Below are positions 33,105-42,552 of a stretch of 64,000 bases of DNA, piece after piece. Within the stretch, counting starts at the first letter, position 1; each line of letters begins with the position of its first letter. The stretch covers positions 205,668 through 269,667 of the forward strand of contig NZ_UPPP01000061.1 in assembly GCF_900476375.1 (NCBI RefSeq), in the 5' to 3' direction. The stretch is from Allolucifera butyrica. GTDB taxonomy: Bacteria; Bacillota; Negativicutes; Sporomusales; UPPP01. The translations under genes and the position numbers were made by a program. The notes beneath the pieces are model-generated. The model was not told where the DNA came from and ran no database searches. It saw nothing but the letters and a program-made list of their open reading frames with translations.

Positions 33105-34018
33105 ACATCTGCCTTCCTTTCGCTATTTACATTTTGAACAATCTCCGGATGCAATAAAACGGTATACATCCCGTCACTAGATAAAATTCCCGTATAAATC
33201 CCTACAACCACGTTCTTCACGGTTATTACCCGGTTTCCCGTCATGACCCGGAGCCAATCAAGCCGGAATCCCAAAAGCAAATTGCGGGCCCCAACTGCCT
33301 GATAGGGTATAATTTCAATCCGCTCCAGCCACCGTAAATCAAGACACTGGTCTAAATTAGCCAGCCAATTTTCTGGGTCATTATCATGCAAGTACTTTAC
33401 TGCCAAAGGCCCCAGCACCGGCTCTGCTATTTTCTGTTCGACCAAAACGACCGGGCTTTTCCCCACCGTCGTATAAAGACGGTTTCCCGTGTCAAGCATC
33501 GCTTGAGCCTCGGATTTTCTGCCGCCGTACTCAAGAATAACCGGAAAAATCAAGTGCCGGCGATCAATGCGGGCTTTCATTCTTCGCACTAGTAACAGAA
33601 GAAATAGCACACCCATAATACTGCCGCCGGCGAGATCCGTCCAGGAAACCTGATTTAATGCAAATTCCTTTGCATTAAGACCGGTAGATTGCCAAAAATA
33701 AAACCAGCCAACCACCGCTCCGCCGAGAACAAAGGAGATAATGTAAAAAACTCCTACGAGAAAAGCTAGTGCTTTCCAGCTTTTCACCGAAAAAGCGATT
33801 AAAACCAAAGCAACCGAAACAGCTACCTTGGCAAGGGGGGAATAAAAAACGGCCGTCTGCGGCAACACGCCGAACAAAACATAGATTGCACCGCAGAACG
33901 CTGAGAGTAAAATTCGCCACCATACATAAGCAATATTGGAAACCCACGCCGTTATAAATAAAATAATACTGTTCATAATGAGATTTAGAAGAAGCAGGGT
34001 ATCTACATACACGTACAT
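33074..34018 (-). CDS. spoIIGA: Sigma-E processing aspartyl protease
   Basis: About 314 residues. The N-terminal half has five hydrophobic segments; the C-terminal half is an aspartic-protease-like domain with the catalytic motif [10 protein letters not shown]. It cleaves pro-SigE after receiving the SpoIIR signal. The start MYVYVDT has AGGTGG upstream. First gene of the spoIIG unit, downstream of ftsZ, as in Bacillus. Confidence 0.95.
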   Translation of the reverse strand: MYVYVDTLLLLNLIMNSIILFITAWVSNIAYVWWRILLSAFCGAIYVLFGVLPQTAVFYSPLAKVAVSVALVLIAFSVKSWKALAFLVGVFYIISFVLGGAVVGWFYFWQSTGLNAKEFALNQVSWTDLAGGSIMGVLFLLLLVRRMKARIDRRHLIFPVILEYGGRKSEAQAMLDTGNRLYTTVGKSPVVLVEQKIAEPVLGPLAVKYLHDNDPENWLANLDQCLDLRWLERIEIIPYQAVGARNLLLGFRLDWLRVMTGNRVITVKNVVVGIYTGILSSDGMYTVLLHPEIVQNVNSERKADVCVLPGRLLN

Positions 34019-34152
34019 ATTCAATACCACCTGGAAATTTTATCAAATTTAACATGGCTGACTTTCATAACAATTTATGGAAGTCATCTAAAATCTATTC
34101 CAGTATAACAGACAATAATTTAAAAATTTGTAAATTTATAGTTGGCAAAAAC

Positions 34153-34186
34153 ACAAAAAAACCAACCTGCACTGCAGGTTGGTTTT
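34153..34186. terminator. Terminator after ftsZ
   Basis: AACCAACCTGC and GCAGGTTGGTT (34160-34170 with 34174-34184) form a perfect 11-bp stem followed by seven T on the minus strand. Confidence 0.93.
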
Positions 34187-34199
34187 GCCAAAAATTATT

Positions 34200-35249
34200 T
34201 TATTTAAGGCGCATCCAGGTCGGAATGGTAATTTCCTCCATTTTAAACGGTTCAATTGTCGGATTTTCGACTTTCGGTGCTTTCGTTTTTATTTGTTTAG
34301 GCTCAAAACCGGTCGCAATAACGGTAACACGTACTTTATCGTCAAAACTGTCGTCAATATCCGCGCCAAAAATTATATTGGCTTCGGGATCAACTGCATC
34401 GGCAATAATGGCCGCCGCCTCGTTGACTTCAAAAATTGTAATGTTGGAGCTGCCGGTAAAGTTCAGCAGAACACTTTTAGCACCCTGAACCGACATATCT
34501 AAAAGCGGACTTTTGATTGCCGCCTCCACCGCCGCAACCGCCCGGTCGTCACCGTTGCCAAATCCAATCCCCATTAATGCCGATCCGGCATCAGACATGA
34601 TATTCTTGACATCGGCAAAATCGAGATTGATTAACGCCGGTTTCGCAATGAGGTCGGAAATACCTTGTACACCTTGCCGCAATACGTCATCAACGATCCG
34701 GAATGCCTCTATCATAGGGGTACGCTTATCCACTACAGCCATTAAGCGGTCATTGGGAATCGTAATGAGTGTATCCACTTTTTCCTTCAGCCGGGCAATA
34801 CCGCTTTCCGCCTGAATCTGGCGGCGCCGGCCTTCAAAGGAAAATGGCTTGGTAACCACGCCAACCGTTAATGCGCCGACCTCTCTGGCGCATTCCGCCA
34901 CAACCGGCGCAGCTCCCGTTCCGGTTCCACCGCCCATTCCCGCCGTTACAAAAACCATATCGGCGCCTTTCAACGCTTTGATAATATCTTCCCGGCTTTC
35001 CTGGGCCGCCTTTTCCCCTACTTCCGGATTCGCACCGGCTCCTAACCCTTTTGTCAACTTTTCACCAATCTGAATCCGGTTAGAAGCCTGCGATAAAAGC
35101 AAGGCTTGTCCATCCGTATTCACAGCAATAAACTCGACACCCTGTAACCCGGAGGAAATCATCCTGTTAACAGCATTATTTCCACCTCCACCGACACCAA
35201 TCACTTTAATGGAAGCAAATTGATCCAAATCCATATCAAATTCAAGCAT
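34200..35249 (-). CDS. ftsZ: Cell division GTPase FtsZ
   Basis: A 349-residue tubulin-like GTPase forming the Z ring. The nucleotide-binding signature [14 protein letters not shown] is present, with [15 protein letters not shown] at the N-terminus and the T7 region [11 protein letters not shown]. The C-terminal peptide IPTWMRLK is the FtsA/SepF-binding tail. AAGGAGG precedes the ATG. 23 bases after ftsA. Confidence 0.98.
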   Translation of the reverse strand: MLEFDMDLDQFASIKVIGVGGGGNNAVNRMISSGLQGVEFIAVNTDGQALLLSQASNRIQIGEKLTKGLGAGANPEVGEKAAQESREDIIKALKGADMVFVTAGMGGGTGTGAAPVVAECAREVGALTVGVVTKPFSFEGRRRQIQAESGIARLKEKVDTLITIPNDRLMAVVDKRTPMIEAFRIVDDVLRQGVQGISDLIAKPALINLDFADVKNIMSDAGSALMGIGFGNGDDRAVAAVEAAIKSPLLDMSVQGAKSVLLNFTGSSNITIFEVNEAAAIIADAVDPEANIIFGADIDDSFDDKVRVTVIATGFEPKQIKTKAPKVENPTIEPFKMEEITIPTWMRLK

Positions 35250-35272
35250 GGATAATGTTCCTCCTTATGCAT

Positions 35273-36472
35273 CTACAATTGTTTAGATTTAAAAAACGAT
35301 TTGATCTTACTTACGAAAGAATTCCTGTCCTTTATCGTTTCCTCTTTTTTCACAGGCTCATTATTTGCAGCATACATAAATACTCCAAAACAGGCGGTAT
35401 TCCCCGGACTCCGATATTCTTGCGCCAACAAGTCCGGCCCAATATCAGCAACGCCTAGATTAAATTTTTTTTGAAGGGAGTTTTGTATACTGGGCATTTG
35501 GGCACAACCGCCGGTGAGATAGATTATATCAACTCCGCACGATATCAAGTATGGTTTAACATAATCATACACTATTGACAGAATTTCTTCTACCCGGCTT
35601 TCAATAATTACATACAAAAAATCATATGGAACCTGTTTATCAACTGTGCCATAATCATTGCAATCAAGCATAACCCCTTTGCCATATAAACTGGAATCCA
35701 GTTTGGCAGCATAATACCGTTTCACTGCTTCGGCATGTTTCCAGGTAACATCAAGCCCTTGCATAATATCATTGGTAATATAATTCCCACCTAGCGGCAA
35801 TGACAGCGACATAGCAATCTTCTTGTTCTGAAACAAGGCTATATCCGTTGTGCCGCCCCCGATATCAATAACCATGTAATTCGCCGTATCCAATGCAGTT
35901 TTGACGGCGTCGGCAAGAACGACAATATTGGCCACAACACAGGCAACCTCAATATGAACCGCCCGCAAAGCGGCCAGCAAAGGGTCAATACGTTCCCTGG
36001 GTATGCTGACAATATGTGTATCAACTTTCAGACTACTTCCTTTACAGCGTAAGGGGTCTTCAAACTCTTCGTCGTTTATCCAGAAACGCCGGGGAATCAA
36101 ATGAAGGATTTGAAACTCTTGAGAATCAATAGCAATCGCTGCGGCCCGGCAGGCGCGCTGCACATCCTCGGCCGTAATCCTGTCAGGAAAAGCAGGTGCG
36201 ACCTGACCAGATTCATTTGCGGCCCCCAAGGCTATGCCGCCAATACCAAGATAAACTTGTTCACAGTTTAAATCAGCGGCTGCCCTCGCGCAATCGACTG
36301 CCTGCTTAATCGAATCAGCCAATGCCGTCACATCTGTCAGGGTTCCTTGCGAAAAACCAACGGTGGGTGCTATTCCACTCCCATGAACCGTAACCGCTCC
36401 ATTCCCATCAACAGATCCTGCTAACGCCGTCACTGTACATGTACCAACGTCAACTCCGATAATATTTCGCAC
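35273..36472 (-). CDS. ftsA: Cell division protein FtsA
   Basis: About 399 residues, actin-like membrane anchor of FtsZ. The ATPase phosphate motifs are IIGVDVGTCTVTALAG and VIDIGGGTTDIALF; the 1C domain lies between (about residues 75-150), and the C-terminal amphipathic helix is VSKIKSFFKSK. A GTG start at 36472 follows GAGGAG by about 10 bases; the upstream frame is unlikely to be translated. Same unit as ftsZ. Confidence 0.93.
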   Translation of the reverse strand: MRNIIGVDVGTCTVTALAGSVDGNGAVTVHGSGIAPTVGFSQGTLTDVTALADSIKQAVDCARAAADLNCEQVYLGIGGIALGAANESGQVAPAFPDRITAEDVQRACRAAAIAIDSQEFQILHLIPRRFWINDEEFEDPLRCKGSSLKVDTHIVSIPRERIDPLLAALRAVHIEVACVVANIVVLADAVKTALDTANYMVIDIGGGTTDIALFQNKKIAMSLSLPLGGNYITNDIMQGLDVTWKHAEAVKRYYAAKLDSSLYGKGVMLDCNDYGTVDKQVPYDFLYVIIESRVEEILSIVYDYVKPYLISCGVDIIYLTGGCAQMPSIQNSLQKKFNLGVADIGPDLLAQEYRSPGNTACFGVFMYAANNEPVKKEETIKDRNSFVSKIKSFFKSKQL

Positions 36473-36589
36473 TTTTGCGCCGCTCCTCACAGCAAAACAA
36501 TAATTCTCTCCCATATGTTTCAACAGAAGTGTCATTTTCCCTTTTTTTGTTACATAAAATCATTCTAAATTTTTAAGAAAACATTAACA

Positions 36590-36622
36590 AATCAGGCTTT
36601 CGAAACCCGAAAGCCTGATTTT
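36590..36622. terminator. Terminator after sbp
   Basis: AATCAGGCTTTCG (36590-36602) pairs with CGAAAGCCTGATT (36608-36620), a perfect 13-bp stem. The T tract on the minus strand is moderate. Confidence 0.8.
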
Positions 36623-36635
36623 GGCAATAATAACC

Positions 36636-36965
36636 TTACTTTTTTAACAAATAACGCCGGATACTTGCCAGATTTTGAAAAATACGTAAACCAAAAGTCA
36701 GTAATGCCACATAATATAAGTCAATGTCTAATCGGTCTCCAATATAAACCAATGCCGCCGCCATCAAGGCGTTGGTGAAAAAGCCGGTAATAAATACGGT
36801 ATTGTCAAATTTCTCCTCCATTCCGGCCCGTAAACCGCCGAAAACGGAGTCAAGTGATGCCAACAGCGCTACAGACATAAACTTTGAATATTCAACCGGA
36901 ATACTGACCGGAAAAGAAATTCCAATAATAAGACCGACAATCAGACCGGCAACCGGTAAAATCAT
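36636..36965 (-). CDS. sbp: Small basic protein (DUF1290)
   Basis: A 109-residue hydrophobic protein of the DUF1290/Sbp family found upstream of ftsA in sporeformers. Three hydrophobic segments; FMSVALLASLDSVFGGLRAGMEEKFDN is the conserved centre. Directly follows the DUF881 gene (adjacent bases). Function unknown; genomic constancy suggests a division or sporulation role. Confidence 0.88.
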   Translation of the reverse strand: MILPVAGLIVGLIIGISFPVSIPVEYSKFMSVALLASLDSVFGGLRAGMEEKFDNTVFITGFFTNALMAAALVYIGDRLDIDLYYVALLTFGLRIFQNLASIRRYLLKK

Positions 36966-37658
36966 TTATTTTTCACCATCCTTAACCGGCTTTGCATAAT
37001 CAAAGCGAAAGGTACCTTTATATGCAGGAATGTTTACCACATCCTGTTTTTTAATCGTAACTTGAATTCCCCAAAATTGAAGTGTCTCAACAACTCCCCC
37101 GCGCATCTTCAAAGAACTTTCCAAAGTCTGGGGGTCCCCGATAGCCCGGATCTCATATGGGGGCGAATAACGCGTATTATTTACCGACAGGGTTGGGCCG
37201 GCGCAGCGGATTTCCGAAGTAGCCACCAGTCTCTGGTCATTAATGGATATGGCTTCCGCGCCAGCCGCCCGCAGCTCATTGATGACCTTTAAAATATCAT
37301 CATCATGAATTAAATACAAGTTGGGATTTTCCCCCGGTTTCGTAGGCCGTTTACTGTCATCAATGGACACAAGAACTCCCGGTCCCTTTAACGCAACAAC
37401 ACCCGCTCCCATTTTAATCAGTTCCATTTCGCTGGAAGCCGCTTCCGATTTGCCGGCGCGGCTAAGCTCTTGAACTTGACGCAGCAAAGCATCCCGTTCC
37501 TTTTCCATCTGACTCAGGCGTTGCGACAAATCCTCCACGCGTTGAAATGAAATAGAAGAACGGATATCCTGGGTCGTACGAAATTGTAATGCCAACATAA
37601 TTCCTAAAATTACGCATACCAGCGTAAGTGCTACCTGTCCCTGTTTTATAGCTGACAA
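36966..37658 (-). CDS. DUF881 protein (YlxW/YlxX family)
   Basis: About 230 residues: one N-terminal membrane segment (VALTLVCVILGIMLAL), a coiled coil (about 30-75), then the DUF881 domain (GPGVLVSIDDSK, VINELRAAGAEAISINDQRL, IRAIGDPQTLESSL). I propose a TTG start (37658) or the ATT before it, because GGAAAGGAG is just upstream; the longer reading to 37727 translates the ftsQ-DUF881 junction repeat. One copy here, whereas Bacillus has two (ylxW, ylxX). Confidence 0.85.
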   Translation of the reverse strand: MSAIKQGQVALTLVCVILGIMLALQFRTTQDIRSSISFQRVEDLSQRLSQMEKERDALLRQVQELSRAGKSEAASSEMELIKMGAGVVALKGPGVLVSIDDSKRPTKPGENPNLYLIHDDDILKVINELRAAGAEAISINDQRLVATSEIRCAGPTLSVNNTRYSPPYEIRAIGDPQTLESSLKMRGGVVETLQFWGIQVTIKKQDVVNIPAYKGTFRFDYAKPVKDGEK

Positions 37659-37698
37659 AATGTGCTCTCCTTTCCTTTTTTCCCATTTTAAGCAGGCT

Positions 37699-38451
37699 CT
37701 ATTTAAATTTAATAAATGGTGAAGCATAATTTAAATCAATGTATTCCACTGCCATTTTTTTCTCATTGATTTCCCGTAAAATATCATTGGTTAACTTTGC
37801 CTTCTCGGCCAGCCGATCGCTGCCACCCAAACGGATACAAACAGAATTTAGTGTATAGGCAACCACTTCCTGGGGGACTTTTACATTCACCTCGGATAAT
37901 TGGTTAAGACTGGGCTCATCCAATAAGGATAGATATTGCAGCACCTTCTTTATTAAATCGGAATCCACCGTATCACCAACATAGACATCGCCTAAACGGG
38001 TACCTGTTATAACCGGTACGTTCATCTGTTTTAAATTCTTAAAAGCCGCCAGTACAACTCCCTGCTTGTCCACTTCGATAAAACCATAGCTACTGGCAAG
38101 ATAAGCAATGGGTTGCCGTTCTTTCACCTGAATCAGAATCGTTGCCGGAAATTTACGCTTTACAGTTACTTGCGCAATACGCAGGTCTTGCAGTAATCGC
38201 CTTTGAATCTCACCGGTATCAAGGCGAAATATATTGACTCGTTCCGGAATTTCCGCAATCCGGTAAACATCCTCCGCCGTTATATATTTATTTCCCTGCA
38301 CAACAACAGAACCCACCGCAAAAAAGGATGAATTAATAAATACATAAACAGCAATTAAAATGACCAGAGCCAAGACCATCAACACCAAAAAATGCGTTGA
38401 CAATAACCTGCGTTCCTGCCGCGCAGATTGAAGCCGTTCGGCCGCCCGCAT
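37699..38451 (-). CDS. ftsQ: Cell division protein FtsQ/DivIB
   Basis: About 250 residues, bitopic: a short cytoplasmic part, a membrane segment (FLVLMVLALVILIAVYVFI), then the POTRA domain (FFAVGSVVVQGNKYITAEDVYRIAEI) and beta domain (RKFPATILIQVKERQPIAYL). It links the divisome core (FtsL, FtsB) and the PBP. ATG at 38451 lies 7 bases after AGGAG. Downstream of murA with a terminator between. Confidence 0.92.
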   Translation of the reverse strand: MRAAERLQSARQERRLLSTHFLVLMVLALVILIAVYVFINSSFFAVGSVVVQGNKYITAEDVYRIAEIPERVNIFRLDTGEIQRRLLQDLRIAQVTVKRKFPATILIQVKERQPIAYLASSYGFIEVDKQGVVLAAFKNLKQMNVPVITGTRLGDVYVGDTVDSDLIKKVLQYLSLLDEPSLNQLSEVNVKVPQEVVAYTLNSVCIRLGGSDRLAEKAKLTNDILREINEKKMAVEYIDLNYASPFIKFK

Positions 38452-38508
38452 TCTCATCACTCCTGCAGACAATGTCTTTTTTAAAATTAAATATACAATA
38501 ATTATACC

Positions 38509-38533
38509 AAAAAAAAAGCAGCATGTATGCTGC
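38509..38533 (-). terminator. Terminator between murA and ftsQ
   Basis: GCAGCAT-gt-ATGCTGC (38518-38533) followed by nine T on the minus strand. A TATAAT (38501-38506) right after it may be the -10 of an ftsQ promoter. Confidence 0.85.
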
Positions 38534-38598
38534 CTGCCCAGTTTTTATTCAATTTCCTCTCACAGCAGCTAGAAAAGAAGCAGGGATGGTACGATGGA

Positions 38599-39852
38599 TT
38601 AATTAGAACTCTGCCTCCTAATCTGGGCTCCTAACTTCTGCAATTTCCACTCCAATCCTTCGTAACCCCGGTCAATGTGAAAAATATGTTCTATCTCCGA
38701 TATTCCTTCCGCAGCCATCGCCGCCAGAACCAATCCCCCTCCGGCTCTTAAATCGGGAGCAGCAACAATGGCCCCGGTCAGTCTGGGAACCCCCCGAATA
38801 ATAGCGGTCCTTCCTTCAACCTTAATTTTAGCCCCCATGCGAGTCAATTCATCTACATGTTTAAACCGGTTTTCAAAAATCGTTTCGGTAATAATGCTGG
38901 TTCCTTTTGCAATGGTCAATAAAGACAACATAGGAGCCTGCAAGTCCGTAGGAAAGCCCGGATACGGCAAGGTCTTAATATCCACACCGCGCAGTTCTTT
39001 TGTTTTTACCCGGACATAACTCGCACCCGTTTCAATCTGTGAGCCGATTTCCTGTAATTTATCCGTTAAAGAAAACAGATATTCGGGCTCAATATTATCA
39101 ACCACAACATCGCCGCGGGTAATCGCGCCGGCGAGTAAAAAAGTGCCGGCCTCAATACGGTCAGGCATAATCCGGTATTCGACGGGAGACAGCGTCGCCA
39201 CACCGTCAATACGAATCGTATCCGTGCCGGCTCCGGTGATCTTGCCGCCCATGGCGTTAAGAAAACGCTGCAGGTCACAAATTTCCGGTTCCCGGGCCGC
39301 ATTGCGGATAATTGTCGTTCCATTGGCGCGGACTGCCGCCATCATGGCATTTTCCGTTGCCCCGACACTGGGAAAATCAAAATTAATTTCTCCCCCGGTT
39401 AATTGTACCGCTTCTGCATCAATAAAACCGAAACTTTCCGTAACTTTCGCGCCAATTTTTTCTAAGGCCTTGATATGTAGATTAATGGGTCTGGGGCCAA
39501 TTGCACAACCTCCCGGGTAAGACAGTCTTACTTTACGAAATCTTCCCAAAAGCGGTCCCATTAAAAATACAGAAGCACGCATTTCCCGCATAAGGTGTTC
39601 CGGCACTTCCACCTTGCTTACATAAGTTGTATCAATAACCAAGGCATTATTTTCTCTAGTAATCTTCGCACCCAGCAGCGTTAGAATATCTTGCATAACT
39701 TTAATATCACGCAAGAAAGGTACATCATGCAGCACACTGACACCGGAACAAAGAAGCGTTGCCGCCATAATCGGCAGTGCGGCATTTTTGGCTCCGTTAA
39801 CTCTAATGCTGCCACATAGTTGTACTTCTCCTTTGACGATAAATTTCTCCAT
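38599..39852 (-). CDS. murA: UDP-N-acetylglucosamine 1-carboxyvinyltransferase
   Basis: First committed step of peptidoglycan synthesis: transfers enolpyruvate from PEP to UDP-GlcNAc. About 417 residues. The fosfomycin-target Cys is in YPGGCAIGPRPI, and the N-terminal RVNGAKNAALPIMAATLL is a family signature. The start MEKFIVKG has GGGAGGGG upstream. It lies between murC and ftsQ, the place usually taken by murB. Confidence 0.96.
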   Translation of the reverse strand: MEKFIVKGEVQLCGSIRVNGAKNAALPIMAATLLCSGVSVLHDVPFLRDIKVMQDILTLLGAKITRENNALVIDTTYVSKVEVPEHLMREMRASVFLMGPLLGRFRKVRLSYPGGCAIGPRPINLHIKALEKIGAKVTESFGFIDAEAVQLTGGEINFDFPSVGATENAMMAAVRANGTTIIRNAAREPEICDLQRFLNAMGGKITGAGTDTIRIDGVATLSPVEYRIMPDRIEAGTFLLAGAITRGDVVVDNIEPEYLFSLTDKLQEIGSQIETGASYVRVKTKELRGVDIKTLPYPGFPTDLQAPMLSLLTIAKGTSIITETIFENRFKHVDELTRMGAKIKVEGRTAIIRGVPRLTGAIVAAPDLRAGGGLVLAAMAAEGISEIEHIFHIDRGYEGLEWKLQKLGAQIRRQSSN

Positions 39853-39953
39853 CGTCTCCCCTCCCAGAAAAGTACAATCACCCCGTAGCAACGCAAATCA
39901 TCAAATATGCCATTCTATGCATATTAAAACCATAGTATTCTCCTGTATATTCT

Positions 39954-41327
39954 CTATTGGGTCAGTTTCTCCACCAATTCTTCCCCTGCAAGGTAAATAT
40001 TGCCGGCTCCCATGGTTATAACCAAATCGCCCGGTTCAACAATTTCTGCAAGGTAGCGAGCAATCTTCGTGCGGTCCGGAATATATGTTACTCGCTGGTT
40101 AGTTTGTTTCTCTACCTCCTCCTTAATCAGCTCGCCACTCACATTAGGTATCGGCTTTTCGCCAGCAGAATAAATATCAGTTAGAATTAAAAGGTCCGCA
40201 TTTTCAAATGCCTTGCCAAATTCCCGCCGCAGAAATTGAGTGCGCGTATATCGATGAGGCTGAAATGCACAAATCAAACGTTTTGGTTCCGTTTGACGGG
40301 CAGCAAGCAGGGTCGTGGCAATTTCCGTTGGATGGTGGGCATAATCATCTACAATCCAAACACCGTTGATCCGGCCTTTCGTCTGAAACCGCCGTTTTGC
40401 CCCCTGAAAGACGGACAAACCCTGCACAATCTGCTCAAAATCAATTCCCAAACGAATTCCAACTGCTACCGTAGCCAAGGAATTGGCTACATTATGCCGG
40501 CCAGGTACGTTCAATTTAATGGTTCCTAGCCGTTTTTCATGATGATACGCATCATAAAATACGGAAGAGCCTTGCGTTCGAAGATTACGGGCCGTATAAT
40601 CGGCATCCTGCTCCAAGGCATAGGAAAGATATTTCCGGTTCAGTTTCGTAGCAATATTACGTATATAACTATTGTCAAAACATAAAACAGCCAGGCCTGA
40701 TTCAGGCTCTAACCGGAGTAAAAACTGTTCAAAAGCGGACAAGATGTTTTCCATCGTACCATAATGATCCATATGGTCATTTTCAATATTCGTGACAACG
40801 GCAATATGGGGAGATAGCTTTAAAAACGAGCCGTCACTTTCATCGGCTTCCGCCACTACGTATGGCCCCGCGCCCAATTTGGCATTTCCGCCAAATGTAT
40901 CCACTTCGCCCCCGATCACCACAGTTGGATCCAGCCCGGCATGCTCCAGCATAACCGCAATCATTGAGGTAGTTGTTGTTTTGCCATGGGCGCCGGCCAC
41001 CGCAATTCCCCGTGAATGGGCAATGAGTTCGGCTACGATATCCGAGCGGTGAAAAACGGTCATCCCCTGGTTCCGGGCGGCCACCAGCTCCGGATTCTCT
41101 GCCGAAATGGCAGTGGATATGACTATCGCGTCGGCTCCACGAATGTTATCGCTGCTATGGGTGGTAAAAATCCGGGCACCAAGTTTCTGTAGCCGTTGCG
41201 TAATATTAGATTCACAAAGATCTGAACCGGAAACTTTATACCCTTTTTCTAATAGCACTTTTGCTATAGCACTCATGCCAGCGCCGCCAATGCCAATAAA
41301 GTGTATTTTTTTTATATGATTCAGCAA
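39954..41327 (-). CDS. murC: UDP-N-acetylmuramate--L-alanine ligase
   Basis: ATP-dependent Mur ligase adding L-Ala to UDP-MurNAc. About 457 residues. The N-terminal IHFIGIGGAGMSAIAKVL binds the UDP substrate; the P-loop is GAHGKTTTTSM, and VDDYAHHPTEI and FQPHRYTRT are MurC-specific. TTG start at 41327 follows AAAGGGGAG. Confidence 0.96.
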   Translation of the reverse strand: MLNHIKKIHFIGIGGAGMSAIAKVLLEKGYKVSGSDLCESNITQRLQKLGARIFTTHSSDNIRGADAIVISTAISAENPELVAARNQGMTVFHRSDIVAELIAHSRGIAVAGAHGKTTTTSMIAVMLEHAGLDPTVVIGGEVDTFGGNAKLGAGPYVVAEADESDGSFLKLSPHIAVVTNIENDHMDHYGTMENILSAFEQFLLRLEPESGLAVLCFDNSYIRNIATKLNRKYLSYALEQDADYTARNLRTQGSSVFYDAYHHEKRLGTIKLNVPGRHNVANSLATVAVGIRLGIDFEQIVQGLSVFQGAKRRFQTKGRINGVWIVDDYAHHPTEIATTLLAARQTEPKRLICAFQPHRYTRTQFLRREFGKAFENADLLILTDIYSAGEKPIPNVSGELIKEEVEKQTNQRVTYIPDRTKIARYLAEIVEPGDLVITMGAGNIYLAGEELVEKLTQ

Positions 41328-41401
41328 AAATATTTCTCCCCTTTCGTGCGGACCCTTCGGCATACCTTATTGTATGAAATCCGGATTTATGGTGTTACAA
41401 T

Positions 41402-42514
41402 TTATTTCCCGGATAATTGGAAAGCAAGCTTGGCTAATGTTTCAGCAGCCTCCGGACACCCCAGCCGTTTACTGGCTTCAGCCATCGTCTTGAGTTGTGC
41501 CCGGTTGCCGGTTAATTGGGCAATCCGCTCAGCCAGCAATTGACCGGTTAACTCCTTATCGCGAATTACAACCGCAGCCCCGTTTTTTTCTAAAACCCGG
41601 GCGTTAAATTCCTGATGATTTTCCGCAGCGTAGGGATAGGGAATCAAAATGGACGGAATCCCCCTGGCGGTCAATTCCGCCAAGCCAATTGCACCGGCCC
41701 TGAATATAGCCAGATCTGCGACTGCCAAAGCGTAGGGCATATTATAAAGATAAGATTTAATGATACTATTTCCAGCTTTGGCAACATCTATACCACGTTG
41801 CTTAAGATTTCCAACTATGTAATTATAATCGTTTTGACCGGTAACATGCAATATCTGAATCTGTTCTTTATCTTTAAAAACCTGATGTACCTCCAGCATG
41901 GCCTGATTCATCGTATGCGCTCCCCTGCTGCCGCCGGATACTAAAATCGTAAATTTATCCCGCGATAAACCGAGTGCTGCATAAGCGTCGTCCCGAACGG
42001 CAGACATTACTTCCGGCCGAATCGGATTGCCGGTAAAGACCACTTTATCGGGAGCGGCAAAGCAGTTGACAGCCTCCTGATATCCCACAGCCACACAATC
42101 AACAAACCGGGACAAAATTTTATTGGTTACCCCGGCAAACACGTTTTGCTCCTGGATCATGGTCGGAATTCCCAAGATACTGGCCGCTAAGAGAACCGGT
42201 CCGCAAACATAACCGCCGGTACCGATCACGATATCCGGTTTAAACTGCTGTATAATTTGGCGTGATTTCCATAGGCTCCCCATTGTTTTTAACACGTTCA
42301 TCAAATTCTTCCAGGATAGCCGGCGCTCAAAACCGCCAACATCAATCGTTTGCAGGGGATATCCCTCTTTCGGAATGATATCCGCCTCCAAGCCGTTCCT
42401 TGTGCCGACAAATAGTATTTCACAAGATGTAGTTCGATTCGCTATCGCTTTGGCTATGGTTAACGCGGGATAAATGTGTCCGCCCGTTCCGCCACCCGCC
42501 ATAATAATACGCAT
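41402..42514 (-). CDS. murG: UDP-GlcNAc:lipid I N-acetylglucosaminyltransferase
   Basis: Makes lipid II from lipid I at the inner membrane face. About 370 residues. N-terminal GGGTGGHIYPALTIA, VSGGSRGAHTMN and the UDP-GlcNAc site FRAGAIGLAELTARGIPSILIPYP are diagnostic. ATG at 42514 follows AGGGGG. Confidence 0.97.
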   Translation of the reverse strand: MRIIMAGGGTGGHIYPALTIAKAIANRTTSCEILFVGTRNGLEADIIPKEGYPLQTIDVGGFERRLSWKNLMNVLKTMGSLWKSRQIIQQFKPDIVIGTGGYVCGPVLLAASILGIPTMIQEQNVFAGVTNKILSRFVDCVAVGYQEAVNCFAAPDKVVFTGNPIRPEVMSAVRDDAYAALGLSRDKFTILVSGGSRGAHTMNQAMLEVHQVFKDKEQIQILHVTGQNDYNYIVGNLKQRGIDVAKAGNSIIKSYLYNMPYALAVADLAIFRAGAIGLAELTARGIPSILIPYPYAAENHQEFNARVLEKNGAAVVIRDKELTGQLLAERIAQLTGNRAQLKTMAEASKRLGCPEAAETLAKLAFQLSGK

Positions 42515-42552
42515 CGACAGGCCCCCTATAATTTGTTTCAACAGATAGATAC

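Noticed and set aside
33985-33998. Copy of the GCAGGGTATCTAC sequence of the activator terminator within spoIIGA
   Set aside because: It encodes conserved residues of the spoIIGA N-terminus and lacks the pairing arm, so the short match is probably chance.
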